Origin: Branchiostoma floridae
Taxonomy: Eukaryota; Chordata; Leptocardii; Amphioxiformes; Branchiostomatidae
Assembly: GCF_000003815.2 (NCBI RefSeq)
Contig: NC_049985.1
Location: 1,515,410 to 1,579,409, forward strand
DNA: 64,000 nucleotides
Direction of reading: 5' to 3'
Under the pieces are notes generated by a model. That model was not told where the DNA came from and made no database searches. It saw only the letters and a program-made list of their open reading frames with translations. Position 1 is the stretch's first letter; every line of letters starts with the position of its first letter. The translations under genes and the position numbers were made by a program. Shown here in pieces: positions 44,913-54,555 of the stretch.

Positions 44913-44918
44913 TTTATT
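44913..44918 (-). terminator. Poly(A) signal of receptor L3
   Basis: AATAAA in the conserved receptor 3'-end block, 1.77 kb past the L3 stop. Confidence 0.65.
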
Positions 44919-45215
44919 TCGAGAGTATCTCAGTGAATGTTCTTTAATCACTGCTATGCAACTGACATCCTTTGAATTTGAAGATAGCAAAGTAAATACT
45001 AGAGTGTGCAACATATTAAAGTAGACAAATATAAATAGAAAGTCGAACACAATTAATCAGATTTGCTTGGCAAACGCTAGCGTTGTAGATGCAGAAACAT
45101 GAACATCAGGTTCCTGATATGAATACGTAGTTACAAATATTTTTTCTTGAATCAATACATCATGGTTTCTCTAAATGCCGTTAAGTGAACTAATAGGTGC
45201 AATAAAGGTAGCTTT

Positions 45216-45362
45216 ATGGGAGTATTTATGAACAATTGTTGTTGGATGTTACTAAGTTAGTAATTGTTCATAAATACTCCCATACGCCTCCTTTACATCC
45301 TCACATCTCTAGGCCCTCGCTCAACCGCTCAGGCTCAGGGCCTAGAGATGTGAGGATGTAAA
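45216..45362. repeat. Two adjacent strong inverted repeats
   Basis: The first arm pair (45216-45237 with 45262-45283) includes GAGTATTTATGAACAATT; the second is a perfect 26-bp pair (45292-45317 with 45337-45362) containing CATCCTCACATCTCTAGG. L4 and L5 units lack both, and L2 has only one arm of the second. Confidence 0.8.
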
Positions 45363-46478
45363 GGATATATATGTATATATATATATATATTCATACACGA
45401 TTAAGATCTACTTTATTCATTAATAACATTGAAAAGGTACCCTTATCACGAAATGATTTTTTTTTGCTTTTTGGTTTTGATTGACATCAATTTTTCTCTT
45501 GTAGGAAATGTTAAGTCATCCGACCTATATATCGTCAAAACACTACAGATGGTCATTAAGTCCCTCTACTTTCGCTTTTTTTACTTTAAATTTTTTCTAC
45601 AATTCTCAAATATTTTTCTACTTTTCAAGTTACGACTATTTCACTGCAAAGGCATGGGTGTCTTCATGAACTAGTTCGAGAAACAGCTACTTCATTTGTT
45701 AAAGGTTTTTCCAGCATGTTACATTGACAGTTGCCTATATGGCTCAAGATTGCTGCGCTACTCTGTAACCCCCTAATCAGTTTCAAATCACCCTTACATG
45801 CTCTGCCGGCTCTTGGAACTTGAATGTTACTTTTACAGAAAGTTCATAAATATGTTGAATAAGGATCTTGAAAAATATGTCAGCATGTTGATCAGATTTG
45901 CACAGAAATCACAAGATTGGAGACGTTACATACAGGGATATAAAGAACAAGATCCTAAACAGATACATCAGAAACGAAGATTTCATCTATTTGAAACCAA
46001 CTTCCAGAAAGTAAAGGAATAGATATAAAAATTGTCCCACATAGATTAATGAAATCACAAAACAACTGTCTTTGTACAAAACGTTATGGGGTCAGTTTTG
46101 ACCCCATACTATAATCTACGTCGAAAAAAAGGTACGGTGGTTTGAGGGTTAAAAAAGTTCATAAGTATGGATCTTGACAAATATGTTGATCAGATTTGAA
46201 CAGAAAACCCATGATTGGCGACGTCAGATACAGGGATATCAAAAACAAGATCCTAAACAGAGCCATTAGAAACTAGATACAGATGAACCATCTTTACCTC
46301 AATATTTCGAATCTTAAATCTCTTTGAAACAAAGTCAAACATTACTCTGAGGAATGTACATCTCGTAATCATACTTCAACGATAATTTCTACGTACTGTC
46401 ACATGTAGTTGGGGTTTTAGATCTTCAAATTCAAGATACATTCTTCATGATTACTTCAGGTAGTACAGTAAAGTCTAC

Positions 46479-46546
46479 ACACACACACGCACACACACAT
46501 ACAAACACTAACACACACACACACACACGCACACACACATACAAAC

Positions 46547-46579
<33 letters not shown>

Positions 46580-46655
46580 AACACACACACACAAACACAC
46601 ACACACACACACACACACAAATACACTTACACACACACGCACAAACACACCTTCT
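46479..46655. repeat. CA microsatellite after the L3 stop
   Basis: Long imperfect (CA)n. Apparent frames on either strand are low-complexity His/Thr or Cys/Val runs. Confidence 0.95.
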
Positions 46656-46688
46656 GACACACATACACGTACATACATGCACCGTGAT

Positions 46689-49439
46689 TTAGTCGTTATC
46701 ATTATTCTCATAGATCAAACAAGAAGCAGTAGCTGCTGTTTTCTCATCACCTGCCTCATAGATATTATGAGAAGCCTGAGACTCTGGTTTCTCATTATCA
46801 TTCTTGTAAATAGAGTCAGATGCAGAAGATCCTGCTTTCTGACCGTCATTCCCGTGAATGATTTCAGAACCAGGAGACTCTGGTTTCTCATTGTCAGTCT
46901 TGTAGATGGATTGAGATGCAGCAGACTGTGCTTTATCGTCTTCATGGCCATAAATAACCTGAGAAGAAGCATATAGCACCGCCTCGTCCTTAACGGTATT
47001 CTCGGTGACAAGAGAAGTTTCATGGTCTGTTTTCTTCACATGGATGTTCTCATGGCTGGAATCAGAAGTAGCAGCTGCTGCTTTCTCATGGTCGTCAGGA
47101 CCTATGTAATGAGATGTAGAAGCTACTGCTTCTTTTTTAGGTATAGAAATGAGCTTCTCATCATCCAAGTCAGACATACCCTTCCCATACACGATGTTTA
47201 CTAGTTCATGAACTGTCATTGACTTTGAGACAGTTTTTAGTGCACATGCTGATTCTTCTTTTAAACTTACCGGACCTCTAAGAGGGCAAGCCTGGTCTTC
47301 ACCATACACTATGTTTACTAGTTCATGGACTGTCACTGGCTTTTGGGCCGACGCTGCTTTTGATGCAGATTCTACTGATTCCTCTTTTGAATCTATAACA
47401 CCTTTAGGAGGCCCAGCGATGGCTACGAGAGATTCGGGGTCCTCATATACGTTCTCAGGTATGTCGGCCTCTTCTGTACCTGCAGTACTGCTGGTTATCT
47501 CTGACCTGCGCATGCCCTGACCTCCTGAGCTATTGAGCGACGTGCTGACCATGTCGTCTGTGGGGGGATCAATTTTTGGTGCTGATGGTGCTTGGGCTTT
47601 TTTCTTCCTTTGCGACCGCCAAAGTGCAAATGCAAGAGCAACAGAAATCATTATGACTCCGCCGACAGTGGCAAGACCGATAGCAGGGGGCAGAGGAAAT
47701 TTTGTTGGATCGCCTTCTGAATGGCTAAGTGGAGGTGAAGTTAAATCATGATCATATGTGGCGGTTTGGACATCAACAAACATTGTGGCCGATGTTGAGC
47801 CGACAGGATTTGTTGCAATACAGATGTACTGACCAGCATCTGCTGCAGTAATATTAGTTATGGTGATGGTACCATTCACTCCCACAGTCACTCTTCCACC
47901 TGACTCAGCACTTCCAATCAGTCCAGATGGGAGAGTGACTAGGATGTTTGGAGGGGGCATTCCTGAAGCTTCGCAGACCAAATACAGAGCCTCCCCTTGT
48001 GTCAGTGTACTATTGCTTAACTTAAACCTCACAATCGTTGGCTTTTTGGACATCATGCCGCCAGACTGTGCAGCGCCAGTGGATACGCCCGACATGACTG
48101 ATGTTATAGTTTCTGTCTCAACAGACAGTCTGTCAGATGTCGTTAGCCTTTTGAACATCACACCGTCAGTGTGTGCGACATATGTTACAGCTATGACATC
48201 AGAGGTCTCCGCAAGGTCAGTGGATACGACAGACATGGCCGATGTTGGGATTTCTACCACCACAAATAGGTTAACATATGCAAAGCCAACTAGATTTCTC
48301 GCAGTACAGATGTACTTACCAGAATCAGCTGCAGTAACATTAGTTACGATGAAAGTACCGTTCACTCCCACAGTCACTCTCCCTCCTGACTCAACAGTAG
48401 CATTCAGTCCAGATGGGAGGGTGACTGTGATGTCTGGTGTAGGGATACCTGAAGCTGCACAGACCAAATGAAGAGTTTCTCCCGGCACCAGTCTGTTGCC
48501 ATTGATGTTTTCAAAACTCACAATCTTTGGTTTTTTACAGATTAGATTGTTTGGATCAATTTCGTCTAGTTTTCTCCCGTGGAGGTTGCTAGGTTTTTGA
48601 CAAGTTATTTTGTTATTGAATTTAAAGGTTTTCTTGACATCTACCATCCTACAATCGCAATTCCATGGGTTTTCATCCAGGCGTAACGTTTTAAGATTAG
48701 TTAGATTTGAGAGTGCCCCAGGTTGAATGTCACGTAATTGATTACTTGATAGCTCCAAAACATGAAGTCTGGGCAAATCTGAAAATGTGCCAGTCTTGAA
48801 ATCAGTTATTTGGTTGTTGTGCAGCGACAAATGCTTGAGACGTCGTTTATTTGTGAATGTACCTGGAAGGACTGTAGTTAGGTTGTTGGAGGTTAGGAAC
48901 AAACCAGTAAGCCCCGTTAGATTCCGGAATGTACCGAGCGGAATTTCAGTTATTTTGTTGTTACCTAGGTTCAGAGATCTTAGCCTTGATAAACATGAAA
49001 ATATACCAGGTAAACATGAAAATGTACCAGGGTCAATGTTGGTTATCTTGTTGCCGTTCAGGTACAGCTCTTGGAGCCCAAATACAAGTGAAAATGCACC
49101 AGACTCAATGTAAGTTATTTTGTTATTTGATAGGTGCAACTTTTGGAGATGGTCCGAACTGAACGCCTTCTTGGGGACTTTCGAAATATTATTATTATTA
49201 ACATTTAACTCCTTCAACTTTGAGTACATTGAGAATCCATGTCTTCTTAAGTTTGTGATAGAATTGTGGGACAGCTTAAGGCTGGTGATGGTTCTAGGCA
49301 GGCTCAGAGGAACACGGGAGTAGCCCCTACCGACGCAATTGCAGACTGATGGACAGCTGCTGCCGCAGAGTCGGGTCTGTCCAGCTTCCCGCAAAATGAT
49401 GATCAGAAGGACCAGGAGTGTCGCCAGCTTGTTCGCCAT
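46689..49439 (-). CDS. LRR-Ig receptor L3 (LRRIG family), 916 aa
   Basis: Single coding exon, complete. Signal peptide about 1-24; LRRNT CGSSCPSVCNC 25-35; eight LRRs about 50-250, the fourth lengthened by seven residues (TFSCLPGIFSCLS); LRRCT (NPWNCDC) 257-301; Ig1 about 304-396 (C327, C378); linker with a duplicated module 397-466; Ig2 467-557 (C489, C540); TM about 585-607; RKKK; tail with YEDP (Y665), two VHELVNIVYG modules (704-713, 743-752) and six 16-residue units (Y830, 846, His862, Y878, 894, 910). Probably a surface recognition receptor; ligand unknown. CTTAG directly before GAAATGG suggests a spliced 5' leader. L1's ITIM-like motif is missing. Confidence 0.93.
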   Translation of the reverse strand: MANKLATLLVLLIIILREAGQTRLCGSSCPSVCNCVGRGYSRVPLSLPRTITSLKLSHNSITNLRRHGFSMYSKLKELNVNNNNISKVPKKAFSSDHLQKLHLSNNKITYIESGAFSLVFGLQELYLNGNKITNIDPGTFSCLPGIFSCLSRLRSLNLGNNKITEIPLGTFRNLTGLTGLFLTSNNLTTVLPGTFTNKRRLKHLSLHNNQITDFKTGTFSDLPRLHVLELSSNQLRDIQPGALSNLTNLKTLRLDENPWNCDCRMVDVKKTFKFNNKITCQKPSNLHGRKLDEIDPNNLICKKPKIVSFENINGNRLVPGETLHLVCAASGIPTPDITVTLPSGLNATVESGGRVTVGVNGTFIVTNVTAADSGKYICTARNLVGFAYVNLFVVVEIPTSAMSVVSTDLAETSDVIAVTYVAHTDGVMFKRLTTSDRLSVETETITSVMSGVSTGAAQSGGMMSKKPTIVRFKLSNSTLTQGEALYLVCEASGMPPPNILVTLPSGLIGSAESGGRVTVGVNGTITITNITAADAGQYICIATNPVGSTSATMFVDVQTATYDHDLTSPPLSHSEGDPTKFPLPPAIGLATVGGVIMISVALAFALWRSQRKKKAQAPSAPKIDPPTDDMVSTSLNSSGGQGMRRSEITSSTAGTEEADIPENVYEDPESLVAIAGPPKGVIDSKEESVESASKAASAQKPVTVHELVNIVYGEDQACPLRGPVSLKEESACALKTVSKSMTVHELVNIVYGKGMSDLDDEKLISIPKKEAVASTSHYIGPDDHEKAAAATSDSSHENIHVKKTDHETSLVTENTVKDEAVLYASSQVIYGHEDDKAQSAASQSIYKTDNEKPESPGSEIIHGNDGQKAGSSASDSIYKNDNEKPESQASHNIYEAGDEKTAATASCLIYENNDND
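46692..46959 (-). repeat. 16-residue tyrosine repeat array, L3 tail
   Basis: Six units in perfect 16-residue register, the third with His in place of Tyr (IIHGNDGQ). Confidence 0.9.
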
Positions 49440-52400
49440 TTCCTAAGTATCAACATGAGTTACATCGTAATACAAATATCATATAGTTATCTTGCAACTA
49501 ACGGTGAACAAATTGCCAGCTTTTTTGCCCTTCAAGCTACACTGCAATACAATGGGAACAAGAGTTCGGAGACCTCGTACCTCCGTGAGTTTTTTGTAAA
49601 TTGTTTCATCTCCCCTCTTTGTTCATAGAAATCAGCATTATCAGCATAATCCATGTTAATTGATGGTCAGTGCTACCAAAATTGCATATACAGTGAAAGC
49701 CAGTTAATTGCACATCGGATTAACGCACATTCCTGTTAACTGAACGGAATCCCAAAATCCCAAACTGGCGCGGTCCAGCTAGATAGCTTCGCATTATTGC
49801 GCCAGCCGGATAATCACGAGATTTACTGGCAAATAGGCCGTGCAAGTATTGTATGTGTGAAAGTCCAAAAATTAGGAATAAATCCATTATATTGAAGCCA
49901 GAAGGCCGACATTCGCAGCAAATCAACATCCGCCATACACCTACCCACCACATCTAAATCAACACCACAGCAAGTCCAGATACAAAAATATGACACAAAA
50001 CGTATTGCTGCAGTACCAAGGTCAACCAACAGGTGGCGCAAAAACCACCTGCACCATCACCATCCCCACACCTACCCACCCACCGAAAACTATTGCAAAC
50101 ATTCCATCGCTTCTTGAGATGTACACCACATAACCTCCGTAGTGAATAAAAAAATATGTCAACAATACCGCTATCTTCAAGGAAGTAACAACGTAACATC
50201 GTTGGAGAACATAGAACTGTTGGGTGGGGAACTGAAGAAAACATTGCCACCAATGCATACATATTTCAGAATCCAGTAGAGCTTTCATCCCACATAAGCC
50301 ACACCTGTTGTGTACAGGAGACTATTTCTTTTACAGTGCCGCACCCTTACTCTCCTTAGGTTGGACACAGCAAAAAAATGTCAAAATAGAAAGCCCGATA
50401 AAAACGACTAAAAAAACGTTGAAAAAACAGCCGGAGCCTAACCTCTGCTTGGAGAGTACCGCACCCTTACATCATGCAATAGGTTTACTTTACTTCACAA
50501 TTACTATGGCCAGCAATAACAGAAAATAATCAGTCGCTGATCTGAGCTTAGTTATTGATGCCGGCCTGCTCAAAACCGGGCCGACATATTTTCTTCTTTT
50601 TTTCTTCTCGGTTCCTACAAAGACCAAAATAAACATCAGACCAACCTGTCTTCGGCAATTTTCCTTCGGTAGATTCTTTGTGACACTTCAGCACAGATCA
50701 TTGGACACGAACTCCCCTAAGTCCTGGTCGTACCTGTAATACAACGAAAACAAATTTAACTTCACGCAGACAAACCTTATGCAAGCTTTCCACTATGGAT
50801 TTTGATGTTAACAATGCATTGCTATCAAATTATCAAAAAATAAGAGCAGCTTCCATCTCTATTCCTGGTGCACACTAATATAGCAGACAGAGAATCAGCC
50901 CCCAGAATGTGCGAACACGCCTGGACCTGTTTATTAGCGTCTGGGTCTAGACCAGACGACACATGCGCAGTGTGTAGATTGATATGCGTTTACGAGGTAA
51001 TCAACTGTTAAAAGAGCCCGACGCTGCCTACCCAGACGTATTATGCAAGAAATAATTTTCATTCTTGTAAAAGCATACTATAGATACATGTATAACATTC
51101 TTCTCAAACGTGAGCTAGACATCTCAGACACCCCTTATTTTAAAACCATCCAACTCAATTTTTAATTATTGTAATTATTGCCACCGGTGCATAACGTTAC
51201 ATTTATCATAAGCTGTAAAGCTCGTACACAGATAAAGTAGACCTGTCATGTGCTATTATTCCTTTCTTTCCCCACAGTACCACGCCCTTACATCAAAAGC
51301 AGACATAGAATTACTTCGGCCAGCAATAACAGAAAGTAATCAGCCGCTGTTCTATAGATCTAGTGCTGATAACTGATATCGGCTTGCACAAAGCCAGCCC
51401 GGCATATTTTTGTGTCTATTGATCCATAATTACATCTAGCGCCCAAACAAAATATAACAGACCAACCTGTTTTCAGCAATCTTCCTTCAGTAAGGTTCTT
51501 CGTGACAGTTCAGTACAGATCATCGGACACAAACTCTCCTATATCCTGGTTTAACCTGTAATACAACGAAGTCAAATTCAACTTTTAGGCAGACCAACCT
51601 TTACAATCTTTCTGTTGGGGATTGAATCTTAACAATCCAATGCTATCAAACTATAAAGCAAAACAAGTCTTAGAGCAGTTTCATTCTCTGTACCCGATCC
51701 ACACTAATGTAGGAGGCAGAGATACGGTCCCACGATGTGTGAGTGGAAAGAACACGCCTGGATCTGTTTATTAGCGTCTGTGTCTAGACCAGACGTCACA
51801 TGCGCATGCGCAGTTTATAGATTGTTATGTGTTTACGTGGTAATCAACTGTTAAAAGGACCCGACGCTGCCTCTCTTGAATTTTCTTGTCTATTGATCCA
51901 TAATTACAGCAAGCTCCGAAACAAAGTATAACAGACCAACCTGTTTTCAGTAGTCTTCCTCCCGTGTGTCTCTTTGTGACAGTTCAGCACTGATCATCGG
52001 ACGCAAACTCCTGGGCGTACCTGTAATCGAACAACGAAGTCAAATTCAACTCATAGCCAGACCAACCTTTTGTGATCATTCTCTTGTGGATTTTAATCTG
52101 AAAAATGCAATGATAGATTATCAAAAACAGGAGCAGTTCCCTTCTCTGTCCCTGATCCACACTAATATAGCAGACAGAGATACGGTCCCCACGATGTGCG
52201 TGTGGAAAAAACACGCCTGGATCTGTTTATTAGCGTCTGGGTCTACATCGGACGACACATAGATTGATACATGGTGCTTACGTTGGAAACAACTGCTAAA
52301 AGGGCCCGACGCTGCCTATCTTGAATTTTCTTGTCTAGTGATAATTACAGCAAGCTCCCAAACAAAATAAAACCAACCAATTAAAGCAACCTGTCTTTAG

Positions 52401-53482
52401 TAGTCGTCCTTCCGAAAGTTTTTTCGTGACAGTTTAGCACTGATCATCAGACACAAACTCGTGCTCGTAGCTGTAACACAACGAAGTCAAATTCAACTTA
52501 TAGGCAGACCAACCTTTTGCAAACTTTCTCCGGTGGATTTAATCTTAAGTTGAATTATAAAAGTTAATTATCAAGTTAAATTATAGAATTAACAACATCA
52601 GTTCCCTTCTCTGTACCTGTTTCACATAAAGCAGACAGAAGCACGATCTCCACAATGTGCGAGCGGAAAAACACGCCTGGATCTGTTTATTAGCGTTTAG
52701 TAGCGCAGTTTATGGATTGATATGTGTTTACGTGGTAAACAACTGTTAAAAGGACCCGACGCTGGCTATCCAGACGTATTATGTAAGAAGTGTTTTGGAT
52801 TCCTAGTAAAAGCATACCTGAACAGTGACGCTATGGATACCTGTATGGCATTCTTCAAAAAACATGGGCTAGACATCTCAGACACTCCGAACTCGTAGAG
52901 ACATAGAAGACCATACCTGATCTACATGTATGCCTTAGTCATTGGGTTTGCTGGTACAAGATAGAGAGAAATGGTTTGATTTGATTCGCTTCAAATAGAA
53001 ATAACAGAAAGTAATCTGTGGATTCTCTTATGTTGATAACTGATGTCGGCCTGCTCAAAGAGACATGCTTCTGTTAATTGTCTGTACATGTAACAAGCAG
53101 CACGAAAATAAAAGAAACCACCGACCTACCTTCGGTATGTTTATTTTCTTTATTGATGTCAGTAGGCTGTGTAGAAGATAACAGACCAAGAGAATGTGTC
53201 TTGTTCTCTCCATGTCAAATGCCATGTGTATTCTCTTTGTCTCCCTCTGCAAGGCTTGTATATGGCCTTCTTCGGACAATATTGACCATGGTAAAGTTCT
53301 AATTGATATAAGCCCTACAGCGTGGCTAATCAGTCCTATACGAGAAATAAGCTGGCCATGGCATTTCTTATACCTACAGACTGCTGAATGGACAAAGCAA
53401 TAAATTATTACCCCTGAGAAGGTTCACCTCGTCTCCGAGACAGAAATGAGGACCAGAAACACTGATAGTGTGTCAAGATTGC
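49440..53482 (-). promoter_or_regulatory. Spacer upstream of L3 with four tandem leader/promoter cassettes
   Basis: Between about 50580 and 52880 a unit of roughly 450 bp recurs. On the minus strand each unit has GC-rich motifs (GACGTC next to TGCGCA; full TGCGCATGCGCA at 51801-51812), then a short segment ending in GT, then a 80-89 bp exon-like block with AG before and GTTGG after (50646-50733, 51467-51555, 51941-52020; a fourth near 52390). None has an open coding frame. I infer alternative promoters with non-coding first exons for L3. A dispersed-repeat end (49558) and a decayed pogo-like MITE (49692-49830) lie close to the gene. Confidence 0.5.
51801..51812. promoter_or_regulatory. NRF-1-type palindrome in a leader cassette (L3 side)
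   Basis: TGCGCATGCGCA, a perfect match to the vertebrate NRF-1 consensus palindrome, preceded by AGACGTCACA. Binding is inferred from the motif only. Confidence 0.5.
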
Positions 53483-53488
53483 TTTATT
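53483..53488 (-). terminator. Poly(A) signal of receptor L4
   Basis: AATAAA in the conserved receptor 3'-end block, 1.07 kb past the L4 stop. Confidence 0.65.
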
Positions 53489-54450
53489 TCCATAGTAGGT
53501 GAATGTTCTTTAATTACTGCTCTGCAACTGACATCCTTGGAATTTTAAGATAGCAAAGTAAATGCTAAAGTGTTCAAGATATTAAAGTCGACAAATATTA
53601 AAAAACTCGAACACAACTCATAAGAATTGCTTGTCAAGCGCTAGCGTTATAGATGCAGACACATGAACATCAGGTTCCTGATATGAATACGAAGTTACAA
53701 ATATGTTTTTCTCAAATAAATACATCATGTTGCCTTCAAATGCCGTAAAGTGAACCAATAGGTGCAATAAAGGTAGCTTGGTAATTGTTCATAATATACC
53801 CCTCCTTTACATCCTTTATATCCTTTACATCCTTTATATTTACACAATTAAGATCTACTTTACTCATTAATAACATTTAAAAGGTAACCTTTTCACGAAC
53901 ATAATTTTTTTTTGCTTTTTGGTTTTCAATGACATCAATTTTTTGTTAGGAAATGTTAAGTCATCCAAGATATCATTCCGACCTAGATATCGTCAGAACA
54001 CTACAGATGGTCATAAAGCCCCTCTAGCTTTTTTCTACTTTAAGTTTTTTTCTACAATTCTCAAATCTTTTTCAACTCTTGACGTTACGACTATTTCACT
54101 GCACACTATGGTCCAAGATTGCTACGCTACTCTGTAACCCGCTAATAAGTTTCAAATCACCCTTACACGCTCTGCTGACTCTTGGAACTTGAATGTTACT
54201 TTTACAAAAAGTTCATAAACATGTCAAATAAGGATCTGCAAAAATATGTTTGCATGTTGGTCAGAGTTACAGACAAACCATCTTCACCTCAATATTCCGA
54301 AGATTTCATCTATTTGAAACTGACTTCCTGAAATAAAGGAATAGATAGAAAATTCCTCATTTACCTTTGTACCGTTACATGTAGTTGAGGTTTTAGATTT
54401 TCGACTTCAAGATACATTCTTTATGATTTCTTCGGGTAGTACAGTACTCG

Positions 54451-54496
<46 letters not shown>

Positions 54497-54555
54497 CGCA
54501 CACACGCACAAACACACCTTCTGACACACATACACGTACATACATACATGCACAT
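53489..54555 (-). other. 3' UTR of receptor L4
   Basis: Shorter relative of the L2/L3 3' UTRs with a CA run (54453-54511) next to the stop. Almost identical to the L5 3' UTR. Confidence 0.6.
54453..54511. repeat. CA microsatellite after the L4 stop
   Basis: (CA)n with a few CG interruptions. Confidence 0.95.

Larger units (their letters stand above)
44919..46688 (-). other. 3' UTR of receptor L3
   Basis: Homologous to the 3' UTRs of L2, L4 and L5, with two nested hairpins (45216-45283 and 45292-45362) near its distal end and a CA run next to the stop. Confidence 0.6.

Noticed and set aside
46431-46692. Cys/Val-rich and His/Thr-rich frames
   Set aside because: Translation of the CA/TG microsatellite.
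50308-50529. 73-codon plus-strand frame repeated identically at 58172
   Set aside because: Identity is explained by the tandem duplication of the spacer. It has no signal or domain and crosses a repeated CCGCACCCTTAC block.
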